Assembly: GCF_963924675.1 (NCBI RefSeq)
Contig: NC_089220.1
Location: 61,514,639 to 61,578,638, forward strand
Direction of reading: 5' to 3'
From: Phocoena phocoena
Taxonomy: Eukaryota; Chordata; Mammalia; Artiodactyla; Phocoenidae
Length of the DNA: 64,000 bases
Part shown: positions 46,156-58,407 of the stretch, piece by piece
How positions within the stretch are numbered: the stretch's first letter is position 1
Layout of the letters: each line of letters begins with the position of its first letter
The notes under the pieces: model-generated
Told to the model about the DNA's origin: nothing
Databases searched by the model: none
The model's input: only the letters and a program-made list of their open reading frames with translations
Made by a program: the position numbers and the translations under genes

Positions 46156-48481
46156 ATTATCCTCTTTAATGGAAAAATCATTGGTACCACTGTTATCTCC
46201 TTTCAGTATGGTACAGATCTTTGAGTATGGTACAGATATGGTACAAATTCACCAGTTATGACTCAGTGAATTTCACATAGAAACAAGGACAATTCACTGT
46301 CAGTCTAGGGCAGAGTTTACTGGGCTAAAATTTCTAGCTTGTTTGTTAGTATCTAAACAATCTTAAAGGAGGACTCAATTTTTAAGAATGCATTAGACCT
46401 AAAAATCTAAAAGTTGTTTTATGCAACAGTTGAAAGCAAACAGATCCACTTTCCCATATGATTGATTGTAAATCATGAATCAGTAACTATCAATGTAATT
46501 TGTTTTCCTAATACACAGGTAGTATGTGACCAATATTTATTGAACAAAAATGAGTGAATTAACTTTGGTTAATTTTAGAATTCCTTTTTGCTTAAGTGCC
46601 ATAACATTTCCCATGAGATCTATGGAATCACTAGGGCTTTTCCTTTTCTGTTTTTGTAACTTTAATCTACTATAATTATCTGTGAAACCTAGTCTGCAAA
46701 AATGGAAGTAAAAATATTAAAATTTTCATTCAGTGTAGCATTACTACATAAAACACGTTTGTCTTCTTTCTCTCGTGACACTTCTTCCAGGGACACTTAA
46801 AGGAGGTATGATGGAAAGTATCTACTTGGGAATGGCCCAATTTTTTTTAAGACGCATGATACCTTCTCAGCATGTGGAGCCTCTCAAATAATATTTACAT
46901 TAGTTTGTTTAGAGATTCTGTTAGGGTAGCTGTCCTGATTATAAAGAATATTTAACCTGCCATGATTTTAAAATGATGTAAATATAAGCATAGTTAAACT
47001 GACTTAAATCCATATTTTAAAAAATTATATTACATTCCTACCACCTGTGTGTGAACACAAAATTTTAACAGGAGCCTGTTTTATAATTCTAAATTTTCTA
47101 TGGAAATAAAACTGTAATTAATACCAAGAATTATTTTACCTGAATCAATCGTTTTTTCACACATGTGTCTCTGTAAGAGGATAGATATATTGTTTAAAGA
47201 ATATTTTGCCCTTCCATAAATATAAGTAGGAGAAAAAGTTCTTAAGATTAACACAGTATCTAGAAGAAAGGTTAACTGGTTTACTTGCCCAATGCAGAAA
47301 AACTTCAAAACTTGCCTCTTCAGCTACATTTTGTGTGTTTGTTTTTATTTATTTGACTGATTTCCAGAGTTGAAATTAGTAATCAGAAAAGAAACGGTTG
47401 GAGAACTGACGAAACAAAATATCTTCAGGACATCTATACAGAATAAGAGCTTTTTATGGTTGTGTAATTTCACTTACAGAGAATGAAATTCATTGGCAAG
47501 ATCTTTACTTTCATTCATCACCATTATTTGTCTTCATGTTTAAGTATGTGATATAATAATGTGGTCTGCGGTCTTTATTAAGGAAACATTTTGATTGCAA
47601 ATCAAGTGAGTGTATATCTCTGATTCAATCAAAATTCCTACTATCTGTTCTCCTGAATAATTACCAAAAATTCAGCCCTTGGACATTTCAAGTCTTTGGG
47701 CTGATATATATACATACACATACACACATATATATTTCTCCCATTCCATGAAAGGAATATCAAGGAGAAACTTTTTCATTTCAGGAGATAGAGAAATTTC
47801 TTTGGACATAGGAAATGCCATTATGAAGTCCTAATTCTAGAGTCATATGTTATACCAACATCAATTTGCTATACCTCTTAGCAAGTATTCATACAAAGAT
47901 TAAACTGTACTTAGAAATAATTCAGTGCTTTTAAAGATGGATTAGGAGTTTTTACCCAAAAAGATGATTCCATAAACAAATCATGTTCAAACATGGATAA
48001 ACAAACCTAATGAAGATGTAACCTAATAAGCAATTTCCCTAATTCCCAGCATGGAAATAGCTGTTTAAATCTCATTGTGAAGCAGTTTAAAATAAAGTAT
48101 TATATCTGATGCTAAAGTGGATTTGGTAAAGAATTTTGGTTTTAGAAGATTTAGAGAGGACTTTAGCATCTGAGGTTATAAGAATAAATTTATCTTATTT
48201 ATCTTTTTGAGGTGAATATTTCTAGGAGCGATGGGAAGAACATGAACTCTGTTTTGGTCTCCAAGGTTGGACCTAACTCTTTTTAGTGTCTGTTTCTCTC
48301 TGTTTTAGTTACTATCTAGAAATTCTGACTGATCACATAAAACGTTTTTTTTTTTTTTTTTTGTTCCCACAGAGGAGGGCTGTTAAAAAAAAAGAGAGAA
48401 AGAAAAATTTATGTGCCTTACACTTAAAAGGATCTTTTGGGCTTTTCCTTTTACAGCTTCTCTCTTTTTTCCCCCCATTTG

Positions 48482-48518
<37 letters not shown>

Positions 48519-49734
48519 TTTTTCATTAGTTATTTTTAAAGGTAATAAAGATGTGTGACAAAGTTATAGCTTCTGCATTTTTTTCTACATTTACAGTTGT
48601 GTTGGTTTCTGATCATTTACAATGAGAAAACATGAAATTTACATTAAATTGAAGGCAACTTCTAAAAATGGCTCTAGATTTACACAGTTATTGTGGACAG
48701 TATTTCCCTGCCCTTGGTGAAATCCCTTTAAAGCCCTCTGTGTTGGACTTTCTCATCCTGCAATTCTGAGAACAGTTCTGATTCAAGTCCAGCCAATTCC
48801 CTAGGTCCAGATCGGGAGTCTGTAGTAAATTTTGTTTTTCAGGAAAGATTTAAATCAACTTGAGGATGATTGCTTTTCAATAAGTTATTTAGGAAACTGA
48901 GGATGTTTGAGAAATACTTGCTTATCATGTTGAGTTTGGCATTTTGGTGGAAAATCATGGCATCCCACAATCATCCCTTGATCTCTATAAAGACATGTGA
49001 TTCTGGGATGGGTGACCCATGGGTCTGACTCAGTGTAGCAAGGCTATTTGTGGACATCTGGAGCTCAAAGTATGTCTAACATCTGCTATACTGATGTTAA
49101 GATTTTTTGCAACTTTTCAGCTCAATCTTTATAGTAAATCTTATGCAATAAGAAAGCTGGCCTGAGCTAAGGAACTTATGGGGCTTTCCATTTTATATTC
49201 CTTTTTAGAGAGTGTACTTCTGCATCACAGTCACTTAAGAAGTCTTTGTCTCTTCCCCGAGGTCTAGTGCCTTGATCACTGTAGATATTCATACAAAAAA
49301 AGTGATGCTAAACCACACACCTCAGACTCTGATAACACTGTATAATCATGAACTGGTAAAAAGGAATAGGATTATGATGTCATTTTTAGTTTTTCAGATG
49401 AGAACATTTAATTTGCCCTTAGGTTGTAACTGACTGAAAATAAAATTCAGATTTCCTGAAATTTCACCTCTGTAAGTGAAACACTCTGTAAGTGTTTTTA
49501 CTCTTTTCTACTAATGTTATAATACAAATGCAAGGCACCTCCTGGATTTTTATATAATTAGCATTATGTTTCTCAGGGACTTAACTTTCTTCCTTATAAA
49601 TAATATTTCACTAATGTTTGATTAGGAACTATTCAAACTGTAGATGCCATCAGTTTGTCTCTATATTTTCTGCCTTATTTATGTAGCTTTGAATCTAAGA
49701 GTTGAAGCATCTTTCAGTGCTTGACTGGTTCATT
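46156..49734. other. AT-rich non-coding sequence with microsatellites
   Basis: No gene or interspersed repeat was recognised in 3.5 kb. It contains a mixed TA/CA run (47,702-47,737), a T run (48,345-48,362) and a (TG)n run (48,488-48,514). Two short frames (47,081-47,308; 48,286-48,558) lack motifs. Confidence 0.5.
48488..48514. repeat. (TG)n microsatellite
   Basis: About thirteen TG units. Confidence 0.95.
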
Positions 49735-50236
49735 TATTTATCTACTCAACATTATTAAGTTTCCTCCTGTGCACCATGCATTGTGATAGATGCTAAGACA
49801 GAAATATGGACAGCACATGGATTCTGTTTTTTGAGGAGCTCACAGTTTGGTGGGAAAGAGAATAGATATGTATAAAATTATAAGAAACAAGGTATAAACA
49901 TGGAACGGTGGAAAAGGGACTTCACTCTGTTTGGAGGTGCCCAAGTGGCATTCAGAAGGCAGACAAGGAACTCAGGGCATTCCAACCCCTGGTGTCCAGA
50001 GGACCAGGGTCAAACAGGACCTGCAGTTACTTTTCTAGGGCCAGAAAACAGGAGGCCCACCGAGGAGAGAGAGTTGAAGGTTATAGGTGAAGTCCTGGAT
50101 GAAGAGATGGCGTTTGGATGAGTCTTTGTCCTGTGGGTGGTGGGTAACCACTTAGGTAATGGAGTAGTAATATTAGAGATGCATGAAGAGTGAAGAGAAA
50201 CTTGAAGCAGAAAGAGCCATAGTAGAGGATATTGTT
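49735..50236 (-). repeat. L2, left part
   Basis: Plus-strand text 'caccatgcattgtgatagatgctaagac', 'gaggagctcacagtttggtgg', then 'ggtgaagtcctggatgaagag', parallels the reverse L2 3' region (gtgccaggcactgtgctagg, catggagcttacattctagtgg). It is split by a SINE. Confidence 0.65.
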
Positions 50237-50251
50237 AAAGTCCAGTCAAGA

Positions 50252-50595
50252 GACTTCCCTGGTGGCAGAGTGGTTAAGAATCTGCCTGCCAATGCAGGGG
50301 ACACGGGTTTGAGCTCAGGTCCAGGAAGATCCCACATGCCACAGGGCAACTAAGCCTGTGCACCACAACTACTGAACTGGCACTCTAGAGCCCATGAACC
50401 ACAACTACTGAGCCCACACGCCACAACTGCTGAAGCCCTTATGCCCTAGAGCCTGTGCACTGCAACAAGAGAAGCCACCATAATGAGAAGCCCACGCACC
50501 TCAACGAAGAGTAGCCCCTACTTGCCGCAACTAGAGAAAGCCCACGTGCGGCAACAAAGACCCAATGCAGCCAAAAAAACAAAAACAAAAACAAA
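50252..50595 (+). mobile_element. CHR SINE, full length, inserted in L2
   Basis: It runs from 'gacttccctggtggcagag' to 'gacccaatgcagccaaaaaa' with an (AAAAAC)n tail. The 15-bp TSD 'aaagtccagtcaaga' is perfect at 50,237-50,251 and 50,596-50,610. The 'aagaatctgcctgccaatgc' and 'gcaactagagaaagcccacg' segments are standard for the long CHR-2 type. Confidence 0.95.
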
Positions 50596-50610
50596 AAAGT
50601 CCAGTCAAGA

Positions 50611-51000
50611 AATAATGAAGGCCTGACATTTGATAAGGATAGTAGAAATGGAGAGAGGGGAAGAGATTTGAGAGAAGTCAAGGCGTTATAAATACCAGGA
50701 TTTAGAGACTGCTTGGAAGTGAGGGGTAAAGGCATCTAGGATGAAGTCCAGTTTCTGATTTGAATTATTGCATGTAGAGTGTGTGGAAAAAGCCAAAGGA
50801 GGAGCAGGTTGATGGTGGGCTGGGAAGAGAGCTGAGAGATGTGTTCTGGTCACATGGAGATTCAGGGACTCCTGAGATATCTAGGTGGAGCTGCCCAGGA
50901 AACAATTCAAAAGTCGGGTCTGGGCCTTAGAGAGATCCAATCTAGATAATACAGATCTGAAAGTCAACAGTTCGAAGGCAGTAGTTATAAGCTAATTACT
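50611..51000 (-). repeat. L2, right part
   Basis: Continues the L2 after the SINE: 'ggatgaagtccagtttctgat', 'gaggagcaggttgatggtggg' and 'agatatctaggtggagctgcc' match the reverse L2 interior (aggtttggg.., gatgcctgttagacatccaagtggag). Confidence 0.65.
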
Positions 51001-53748
51001 TTAATAATTCCTATAATTCTGTCAGGGTCCGTGTCCATTTTTTCTAAATTAATTTAACTTTAAATCTGTACTATTGAAACAAAATCAACAATTTACACCC
51101 TGTGGCCTACAATTAGATAGCATCTTTTTTGACGTTTCAGTAGACCCCACCAGCATATTCACATTATCCACAGTTGTTAAAAAGTGGATTTAAATGAAAC
51201 CTCAATCAAAACTAGGTTGGAAATACATTGTGTTTTGTTTTGTTTTGTGCTGGAACAGTATGAGTAGCTCTGGACTATATATGCACAAGAGAGAATGAGA
51301 AATATTTATATTTATTCTCCTTGACAGTGCGGTATATAACAAATTAATTTTTGAGGGAACACAGGATAAATAGCCCAAATGAGAAGTGAGCTCCTCAACA
51401 GACATCTGAGCTCTTTTTCATGTCATTTTATGATCCCCAGGATGCTATTAGCATGGTCAGAGGCCACTTGTATTGAAGACAGTCCAGATCTTTAGATCTC
51501 TGTTCTTTTCTCAGTGAAATTTTCTCATATTGTTGAGAATCCAAGAAATGCTTTAATCAATTTTTTTTAAATCTGAAAATCAACTTTTACTTCTTTGTTT
51601 TCTCAAATCTTACCAAAAGTTTTGAACATTTCTTTTTTGTTTCCATGGTCTTTCCACATAAATCCTTATGGATCCACTTATCTGAGAAAGGTTTCAGGTA
51701 TGTGGGCAGCAATGTCCCTCCAGTGTATGCCTCTTATCTTGACTCTGACAAATTATTTAGAGATGCTGATTAGGTTACATGGGGGCCATGACCTTCAGGG
51801 GCTTGGCCGATTTGTCCTGTGGTTGCTGGTCATTTTTCAAGGTCAACAGGCATGGGGCAGTGCTAAGAGAAGCCATCAGATAGTGCGTAACTTGGCTGAG
51901 GATAGAATGTTGACCTCTTGTCATTAAAGGGGACATGGGGCAGATCACGGCCAAGGCTGATGCCTCAAAGAGTGATGATGCCTCTAGGATGTCACAGCAG
52001 GAACCTCAATAGCTGTTCAATTAGAGTCAGATGTTCCACAGAGGAAGGGACGTGGCATGCATCACAATAAGCTGAAGGGCATGATCCTTTCCCTTTGGAG
52101 GGATCGCGACTCTCACTCAGATGGCCATGTGGTTCTTAATTAGAAGAGTTTGTTCCCTGACAAGACAAACAGTATTGTTTTCCAGTTCCATAGTTAAATG
52201 TTCATGGTGGATTTTGCATGATTATTTTACCTTTTGGTTGTAGAGTTGTCTCTAGCCTCTCCTCATCCAACTCTCTCCGCTCCTTTTTGCTGTACTTCTG
52301 CTGTAATTAAGTTTTGAGAGAGAAGAAAGTATGTGGGAGTTTGCCCCTGTTAAAGACAGGTTAATTCTAGACATGGCTTTACATGTTGACATTTCCCAGT
52401 TAGCTTACAGCTCAGAGTAGAATTCTGTTGAAACTGTGCCATGATATACTGCCAGCGAGTGGGAGTGGTGAAAAATACTAGGAAGGCTAGTGACGGCTAA
52501 AATAACACAAAATAGTACTGCTGTCATCACCTGTTTCGACAACACAGATCTTACCAAAAATGCAACAAGAAGACCCCTACATATTTGATAATATTTTAAG
52601 GAGGAATACTTAGCTTGCATCATCCTGATCTTTTTATCGAGTGCAAAAATAGTAAGATTTTTTTTAAAAAGGAAACGAAATCATCTTGTATGAAACAAGC
52701 TGGCCATCGGATGGTTTACTTACCCCCCTTTATTTATTTTTATTTAAAATGCTTTGTCTCTATTACTCCTTGCAGTTTGAAATCAACTTTCAGTTTCTTT
52801 CCTTCAGGGAAAAGACAATCATTTAGTCCTTTAAAGTTCTTGCTTTGTGTAATAGCCAAATTTTAGGGAAATATAAATTAAAACCACTTGCTGTGATTAA
52901 ATCTGAAACTAACAAATACTTCCATGCATGCAACATAACCACTTTTTTTTACTGACATGATTATTTGGTGCAAGATACCCTATTTGTAAAATGTTTGCAT
53001 TTGGCTCATCATAAAAGGTGTCTTCTTTTTTTCTCTGAAAAGTACCAATTAGCCCTGATTATGTGTTGTCACTCACTTTATGTTCTTTTTCCAATGCAAA
53101 GAAAAAATAAACAAAACACAGAAGTTGCTCTTAAATATCAAAGATCAAACAAGATGAAGAAAAAAAAATCCATTACCCTATGGACTCTTGGAAATTAAAA
53201 TATAAAAGTCTCCTGAAATAGCACTGCTTTATGTAATGTTGCTGTGAAGCATGGGCAAAAACTTGTTTATATTAATCATCCTTTCCTGTAGCTTCCACTG
53301 GCAATCAACTGCTGCATTTCAGCTGTAAGAGCTTACCTTACCAATGTTTTGTGTCACTGGGTAGTGCTGGAAAATGTTTTCACAAGCCTTGGGTATACCA
53401 GATGGAGACTATACTGTCTCCTAAAGCACTGACAAATCATTTATTAATTTTCATTGTGGTGATTAAAACCACTCAGGTATAAGGGAATCTGGAAGCAAAT
53501 TAAATGCATATTTATTCTAAGTTGGATGATTTCCTTAAACTCTTCCTGATTTTTATGTTTATGTTCATTTGCTCTTGTTCACCTTCCACCGGTATTAATG
53601 TATTTAGCTTATAGGCAGAAGATCTGCCTTGGAAAAGTTGCTTGTTAAGGGCAATCCTTATATAATTGCAATTGTGCCATATTATTATGACTTGTTATTA
53701 CACAACTTAGTAACATTCTGCATAATCACGTTGTAAAAGCCTAATATT
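51001..53748. other. Non-coding sequence, one possible unknown repeat
   Basis: Mostly unique and AT-rich. A GC-richer stretch at about 51,640-52,170 may be an old LTR or other retroelement, but I cannot name it. No gene was recognised. The frames at 51,595-51,927 and 52,405-53,198 have no motif. Confidence 0.4.
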
Positions 53749-53762
53749 TCTTGGAGTCTTTT

Positions 53763-53965
53763 TTTTTTTTTTGCGGTACACGGGCCTCTCACTGTTGTGG
53801 CCTCTCCCGTTGTGGAGCACAGGCTCCGGATGTGCAGGTTCAGCGGCCGTGGCTCACGGGCCTAGCCGTTCTGCGGCATGTGAGATCTTCCCGCACCGGG
53901 ACACGAACCCGTGTGCCCTGCATCGGCAGGCAGACTCTCAACCACTGCGCCACCAGGGAAGCCCC
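53763..53965 (-). mobile_element. CHR-type SINE, young cetacean subtype
   Basis: From a T run and 'gcggtacacgggcctctcac' to 'gcgccaccagggaagccc'. The TSD 'tcttggagtctttt' (53,749-53,762) and 'tcttgtagtctttt' (53,966-53,979) differs at one base. It is closest to the copy at 33,197. The three frames over it (53,751-54,145) are shadows. Confidence 0.95.
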
Positions 53966-54284
53966 TCTTGTAGTCTTTTGATCCTTCTTAGAAGACTCCT
54001 CAAGCCTTGCTTTATTGTGATAATTCAGAGTATTCTGATTTACCTGATTCCAAATTTCCATGTTTATCAAAGACATACTCATGAGGCACTTTCCATTTAT
54101 GTTTAAATATTTAACTTGGTATTTAAGAAAATTAATGTTTAACATTTGCTGCGATTAGTTTACTCTGATGACAATGAAATGATCCATAAAAGGTTCTTTG
54201 GACAATATATAATTTACCATAGACAAGAAATCTCTTCACTTAGACTTCTTAACCCTTGTTCTTCTACCATTAATGGTGGAAGGA

Positions 54285-54400
54285 CTTGTAAACATCTACT
54301 CATACAACTAACTCATTCTTGTCCTTCAAAATTCAGTTCAGACATCACTATTTCTACCTCTACCTTAAGATGTTTTCCTTCCCAGGATATGTTTTGGATT
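54285..54400 (+). repeat. L2 fragment
   Basis: 'ccttcaaaattcagttcagacatcac' and 'taagatgttttccttccc' resemble the L2 segment 'attcaggtctcagctcaaatgtcacc...gccttccctgacc'. Confidence 0.5.
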
Positions 54401-55132
54401 TAATTATCTAAATAATACAGAGGATCATACAGTAGCCCTTGTGTTAGGAATTTTCCTTTCTTTTTATATCATTTTCTGAGTCTTAAACCCATACCATGTA
54501 AGTTAAAAGTCTTTCGAAATGGAAAGAAAAAAAATGACTTAAAATAATGAAAACTTTCTTCATTATAACTTAAAGTTATGTTATTACTGTTATTTCTCAG
54601 TAGGATGAACAGATTTTCTCAGCCACTGGCCAGTGGAAGGGCAGCCCAAGTGGGAGGCTGCTGGGAGAGGAAGGAGAAAAGTTGGAGGGAGGCCTCCTTC
54701 TACCGTAGGATTTATTCTTTTGCCAAAGATGCTGCAACAACATAGATTTAAAAATATATATTTCTTGTTCTCAAAGTCTTCTCAGTCCAGTATGAGTGGG
54801 AGAGAATTAGGAAGTAGATTGGTGACTAGAACATTAGAATTCACTGTGATACATTGCATGACAGTTAAGATTACATCTAACTAGACTGGGGTAGTCCAGG
54901 TTGGTCAGTTACCTAAGGAGTAGAAGATTGAGCTAATAATTTAAGCACTGACTTTAGCTAGGCAAAGTCTTAAAATCTTTGCAAATTAACGTGTGGGTAA
55001 ACTGTTATCCATGAAAAAGAGTTTTATGCATCAAACACTAATTTGTGTTTGTATATTAATTTGAAAATAATCTATAGACATCTTAAATTGTAGACTATAT
55101 CAGTTTAAGTGAAAACTAGGAATAGGCACTTG
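54401..55132. other. Non-coding sequence, no repeat recognised
   Basis: No gene or repeat was recognised. Confidence 0.5.
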
Positions 55133-55143
55133 GAATGCTTTTT

Positions 55144-55265
55144 TTTTTTTTTCCCCTTGGCCATGCTGCGTGGCATGCAGGATCTTCCCCAACCAGGGAT
55201 GGAACCTGTGAGCCCCCTGCAGTGGAAGCATGGAGTCTTAACCGTTGGACTGCCAGAGAAGTCCT
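55144..55265 (-). mobile_element. Short CHR-1-like SINE
   Basis: A T run and 'ccttggccatgctgcgtggc', then 'ggatcttccccaaccaggga' and 'ggactgccagagaagtcc'. The TSD 'gaatgcttttt' is at 55,133-55,143 and 55,266-55,276. It is shorter (~120 bp) than the others, as CHR-1 copies are. Confidence 0.9.
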
Positions 55266-55379
55266 GAATGCTTTTTAATGAGACTAGGTATTCAGTGATG
55301 CTTTCAGTCAGATTCTTAGCTGTCATAATTTACAATGCCTGTATGGCAGCATCAAGTGCAGCAGCACGTGAGGGAAAAG

Positions 55380-55610
55380 CTTGGACTCTAAAGTTAGACG
55401 GACTTGAGCCTTGACCCAGGCTCTGCCACTTACCAGCTGTGACCTCAGGCATAGTTCCTGGTACATCCCCAGTTCTTGGACAACCTCGTGGCTGTGAGGA
55501 GCAAATGTATGTAGACTGCTTAGCGTGGTTACCAGCACATAGTATTTGTGCAATAAATGTTAACTATTTGTTGAATGATTGAGTAAATGAATGAATATTA
55601 TTGTTATAAA
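55380..55610 (+). repeat. MIR
   Basis: 'ttggactctaaagttagacgg', 'aggctctgccacttaccagc', 'tgtgacctcaggcatagttc' and 'accagcacatagtatttgtgc', 'aataaatgttaactatttgt' are in MIR order. The middle ('cctcagtttcctcatctg') is decayed. Confidence 0.75.
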
Positions 55611-55966
55611 TTCTTAGCAGAGTTAGTGAAAGAGATGTAATCCTTTCTGCAGATTGGTTCTTGTGGTTAAACTGAACGTGCTTGGCAATGGATAGGAAGT
55701 TTGTTAGTTTTAATTCCCAGGTTACATTTTTGATTTACAGTAGAAATTTATAATAAGTAATACAGTATACCACACAGAAAAGACAAATTTTTAAATATAA
55801 ATTTAAAATAAGTAGTTATGATAAGTATACAGTAAATAAATACTCATTAAGTTATTTACATATAATATATATGTATTTTATATATATTTAAATATATATT
55901 TTAAGTGATTATTTATATATATTTGTATATTTTAAATGATTGTTTAGGAAGGTAACTTCAGCTCAG
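55611..55966. other. AT-rich sequence with (TA)-rich tract
   Basis: A TA-rich low-complexity tract lies at about 55,858-55,933. No gene was recognised. Confidence 0.6.
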
Positions 55967-56016
55967 GATAGCAGAGTGGTTAAGAGCACAGATTTGGAGC
56001 CAAACTTGATTGGGTT
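55967..56016 (+). repeat. MIR 5' part, split by an LTR
   Basis: 'tagcagagtggttaagagca' and 'gatttggagccaaacttgat' are the MIR 5' start. It stops at 'gggtt' where the LTR enters and resumes at 56,525. Confidence 0.8.
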
Positions 56017-56524
56017 TGGTTTTGTTTTTCTATTTCTGTATAATAAGTCACCCTAAAATTTAGTAGCTTAAAACAACAACCATTTTTATTATCTCTCACG
56101 ATTCCGTGGGTTGCTTGGACTCACATGGGCAGTTCTGCTGGTCTTGATTGGAGTCTTTCCTGTAGTTACAGTCAGATGGTGGCTGGGACTGTGGTGGCTG
56201 GGACTCTAGTGGCTGGGATGACTCCCTCACTTGGCTGGCAGTTGGTTCAGGCTGTTGGCTGTGACTGGAGGGCCTCTAGCATCCTCCAAGTGGCTGGGTT
56301 TTTCAGCACATGGCAGCTGGGTCCCCAAAAGAAGTGTACCAGCTGAGCAAACACCAATGTGCAAGCAACTTATAAGACCTTGCCTGCTAACACATGCTAA
56401 TGCCTCATTGTTGAGAGCAAGTCATGTGACCAAGCTTGGCCTCAGTGCTAGAGGGCATTCTACCAGGGCAGGAATCCCCGGCGGTGTGGTTTATTGGTGA
56501 CCACCTAAGCAATAGTCTCCAACA
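56017..56524 (+). mobile_element. Solo LTR, ERVL-MaLR (MLT1-like), inside MIR
   Basis: It starts 'tggttt' and ends 'caaca', within an exact 5-bp TSD 'gggtt' (56,012-56,016 and 56,525-56,529). The body is 'tagtagcttaaaacaacaac', 'ttattatctctcacgattcc', 'ctcccttggctggcag'-type text and 'gcacatggcagctgggtccc'. A small internal tandem of 'ggtggctgggact' lies at 56,176-56,218. Length 508 bp, non-coding. The frames 56,125-56,500 are shadows. Confidence 0.85.
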
Positions 56525-56745
56525 GGGTTGCCCCTTCATAACTATGTGACCTTGGGCAAGTTATTTCTCTACCCTGTGCCTCAATCTTCTTATTAATCAA
56601 ATAGGGGAAATAACGATACTCTCCTCAGAGTGCTGTTGTGAATATTAGTAAGTCAGCTTACTAATTAAGCTGACTTACTAATGAATTAATACACGGAAAA
56701 GACATGGAACAGTTTCTGGTACATAAAAGCACTTAAAGTAAGCCA
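56525..56745 (+). repeat. MIR 3' part
   Basis: 'actatgtgaccttgggcaag', 'ttatttctctaccctgtgcc', 'tcaatcttcttattaatcaa' and 'tggtacataaaagcacttaaa' complete the MIR begun at 55,967. It includes an inserted hairpin (56,644-56,682). Confidence 0.8.
56644..56682. repeat. Perfect 17-bp inverted repeat, 5-base loop
   Basis: The arms 'attagtaagtcagctta' (56,644-56,660) and 'taagctgacttactaat' (56,666-56,682) are exact reverse complements around 'ctaat'. They lie at the MIR position normally reading 'gaggattaaatgag', so the palindrome is an addition to the MIR. Confidence 0.9.
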
Positions 56746-56835
56746 GTTTTAGTAGTGATGGTGATGATAGTAGTAGTTATGATAAGAGTAATAGTAGCAT
56801 TATTAGTAGTAGTAGCAGTAATAGTAGTATAGAAG
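56746..56835. repeat. Imperfect (AGT/ATG)n trinucleotide tract
   Basis: Runs of 'gatgatagtagtagtt' and 'ttagtagtagtagcag' follow the MIR 3' end. Confidence 0.85.
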
Positions 56836-57409
56836 AAATATCATCTTCTATGCTACTATATAGTATATACTTCTATACTTCTATACAAGAATAGAGTCTT
56901 CATGACAGCTGATGATTTCGTTTTACTAGAGCTTTAAATGTCTATGGTATGTTGATGCTTAGAAAACTAACAGGTTGAGTTTCCATTTGATAATATTAAA
57001 GACTAATGAAATTTTCCTCACAGTTCAGGGAATAGAAAACACACACTGAAAGATAGGTACAATTCATTTAGAGAAGCAAATCAGAATATAGAAAATCCAA
57101 TAAAAGGATCTTTGATTTAAAGAATTAATTTAAAGACCTCTTCCCGGTTCAGTTAAGAGTTTTACAGATCATTAACTTCTTGACAGGGCTGTTCAATGAA
57201 GAAATAGCTAAAATTCCAAAATAAGCCACTAATGAGGGCTTAGCATTTCCATGGTATTTCTAGGGGAGTACCACAAATAGAAGCTGAGAAATAATTAATA
57301 TCTTTAGAGACACCTCCTGAGATCAAAAATGTCTACCCAATCCTCCCAGATAATAACCTCGGAATTATTTCTCAATTTCCAAATTGACTTCTAAATATCT
57401 TTCCGATTA
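56836..57409. other. Non-coding sequence, no repeat recognised
   Basis: No gene or repeat was recognised. Confidence 0.5.
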
Positions 57410-57680
57410 ATCCCTTTCTCTCCATCCCCACTACCGCTTTCCAATTTCAGGCACTAATCTTTTCTCATCCAAGTTAATGTAAAAGCCTCCATTTAGGAGG
57501 CTCACGAGGCCAGTCTCTGCACTAATTCTGCTCCCAGTGTTCTCTCTTTGAAGACATAGATGAGATCCTGTCACTACCACACTGTGTCTCATCTCCCAAC
57601 ACTCTGATGCCTTCTTTTCTCATACCTGTGAAGTCCAAACTGCTCAACGTAATGCTCAAATCCTCTATAATTTGATACTT
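57410..57680 (+). repeat. L2 fragment
   Basis: 'tgagatcctgtcactacc', 'ctctgatgccttcttttc', 'gtgaagtccaaactgctcaacg' and 'tcctctataatttgatact' parallel the L2 interior (gatcatgtcactcccc, caatggctccccattg, aaagtccaaactccttaac). Confidence 0.55.
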
Positions 57681-57957
57681 AGTAAATGCTTAATAAGAGG
57701 TTGTGAAATGAAATAGCCCAACATAGAGTCTATCATGATCTATTTATGTGTCAGTTGGGTTCTTGAAATAAGACTGACCCATTAATAGTCCCTAGATTTA
57801 TATTTGCATTGCTTGATAGTTTTTATGAATATTTGAGGTGCAATAAATAATGTCTCAGTTAATGCATTAGCTGTGCTTCCCCAAATAAGAGCATTTCACA
57901 GTCTGATCCACCTACATAATTGAAAGTAGTACTTACATACCTTTACCCTGCATGATT

Positions 57958-58154
57958 TTTTTTTTAAGATTTTTTTTTTGATGTGGACCATTTTTAAAGT
58001 CTTTATTGAATTTGTTACAATATTGCTTCTGTTTTATGTTTTGGTGTTTTGGCCACGAGGCATGTGGGATCCTAGCTCCCCGACCAGGGATCGAACCAGC
58101 ACGCCCTGCACTGGAAAGCAAAGTCCCAACCACTGGACCATGAGGGAAGTCCCC
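57958..58154 (-). mobile_element. CHR-1-like SINE
   Basis: The perfect 14-bp TSD 'taccctgcatgatt' lies at 57,944-57,957 and 58,155-58,168. The body runs from a T run through 'ttttaaagtctttattgaat' and 'tgttttggtgttttggccac' to 'ggaccatgagggaagtccc'. The frames 57,933-58,166 are shadows. Confidence 0.95.
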
Positions 58155-58168
58155 TACCCTGCATGATT

Positions 58169-58407
58169 ACAAGTTTTATGTAGGAGAAGTGGCACCTTCC
58201 CTTAAGGCTCTTATTTGCATAATAAAAACTGTTGATAAAGCAAAGCAAAGTATAGTTGTCTGTAATGGTATCATTGTTGTTTGTATTTATTTAGGAGAGT
58301 TTGTATTATGCTTCCACTTTTACTTTTTTTCAGTTTTATTTATTTTTAGCCATGTCAATGTTTCTTTCTGCTTTAACATACTCATTATAGCTATCAAACA
58401 TTTTGGG
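58169..58407. other. AT-rich non-coding sequence
   Basis: No repeat or gene was recognised. Confidence 0.5.

Noticed and set aside
48344..48373. Long T run followed by 'gttcccacag', like a strong 3' splice site
   Set aside because: No open frame or partner donor could be seen, and T runs are common here. A chance match cannot be excluded.
56125..56500. Frames with repeated 'VVAGT' peptides
   Set aside because: They translate the internal tandem of a MaLR LTR.
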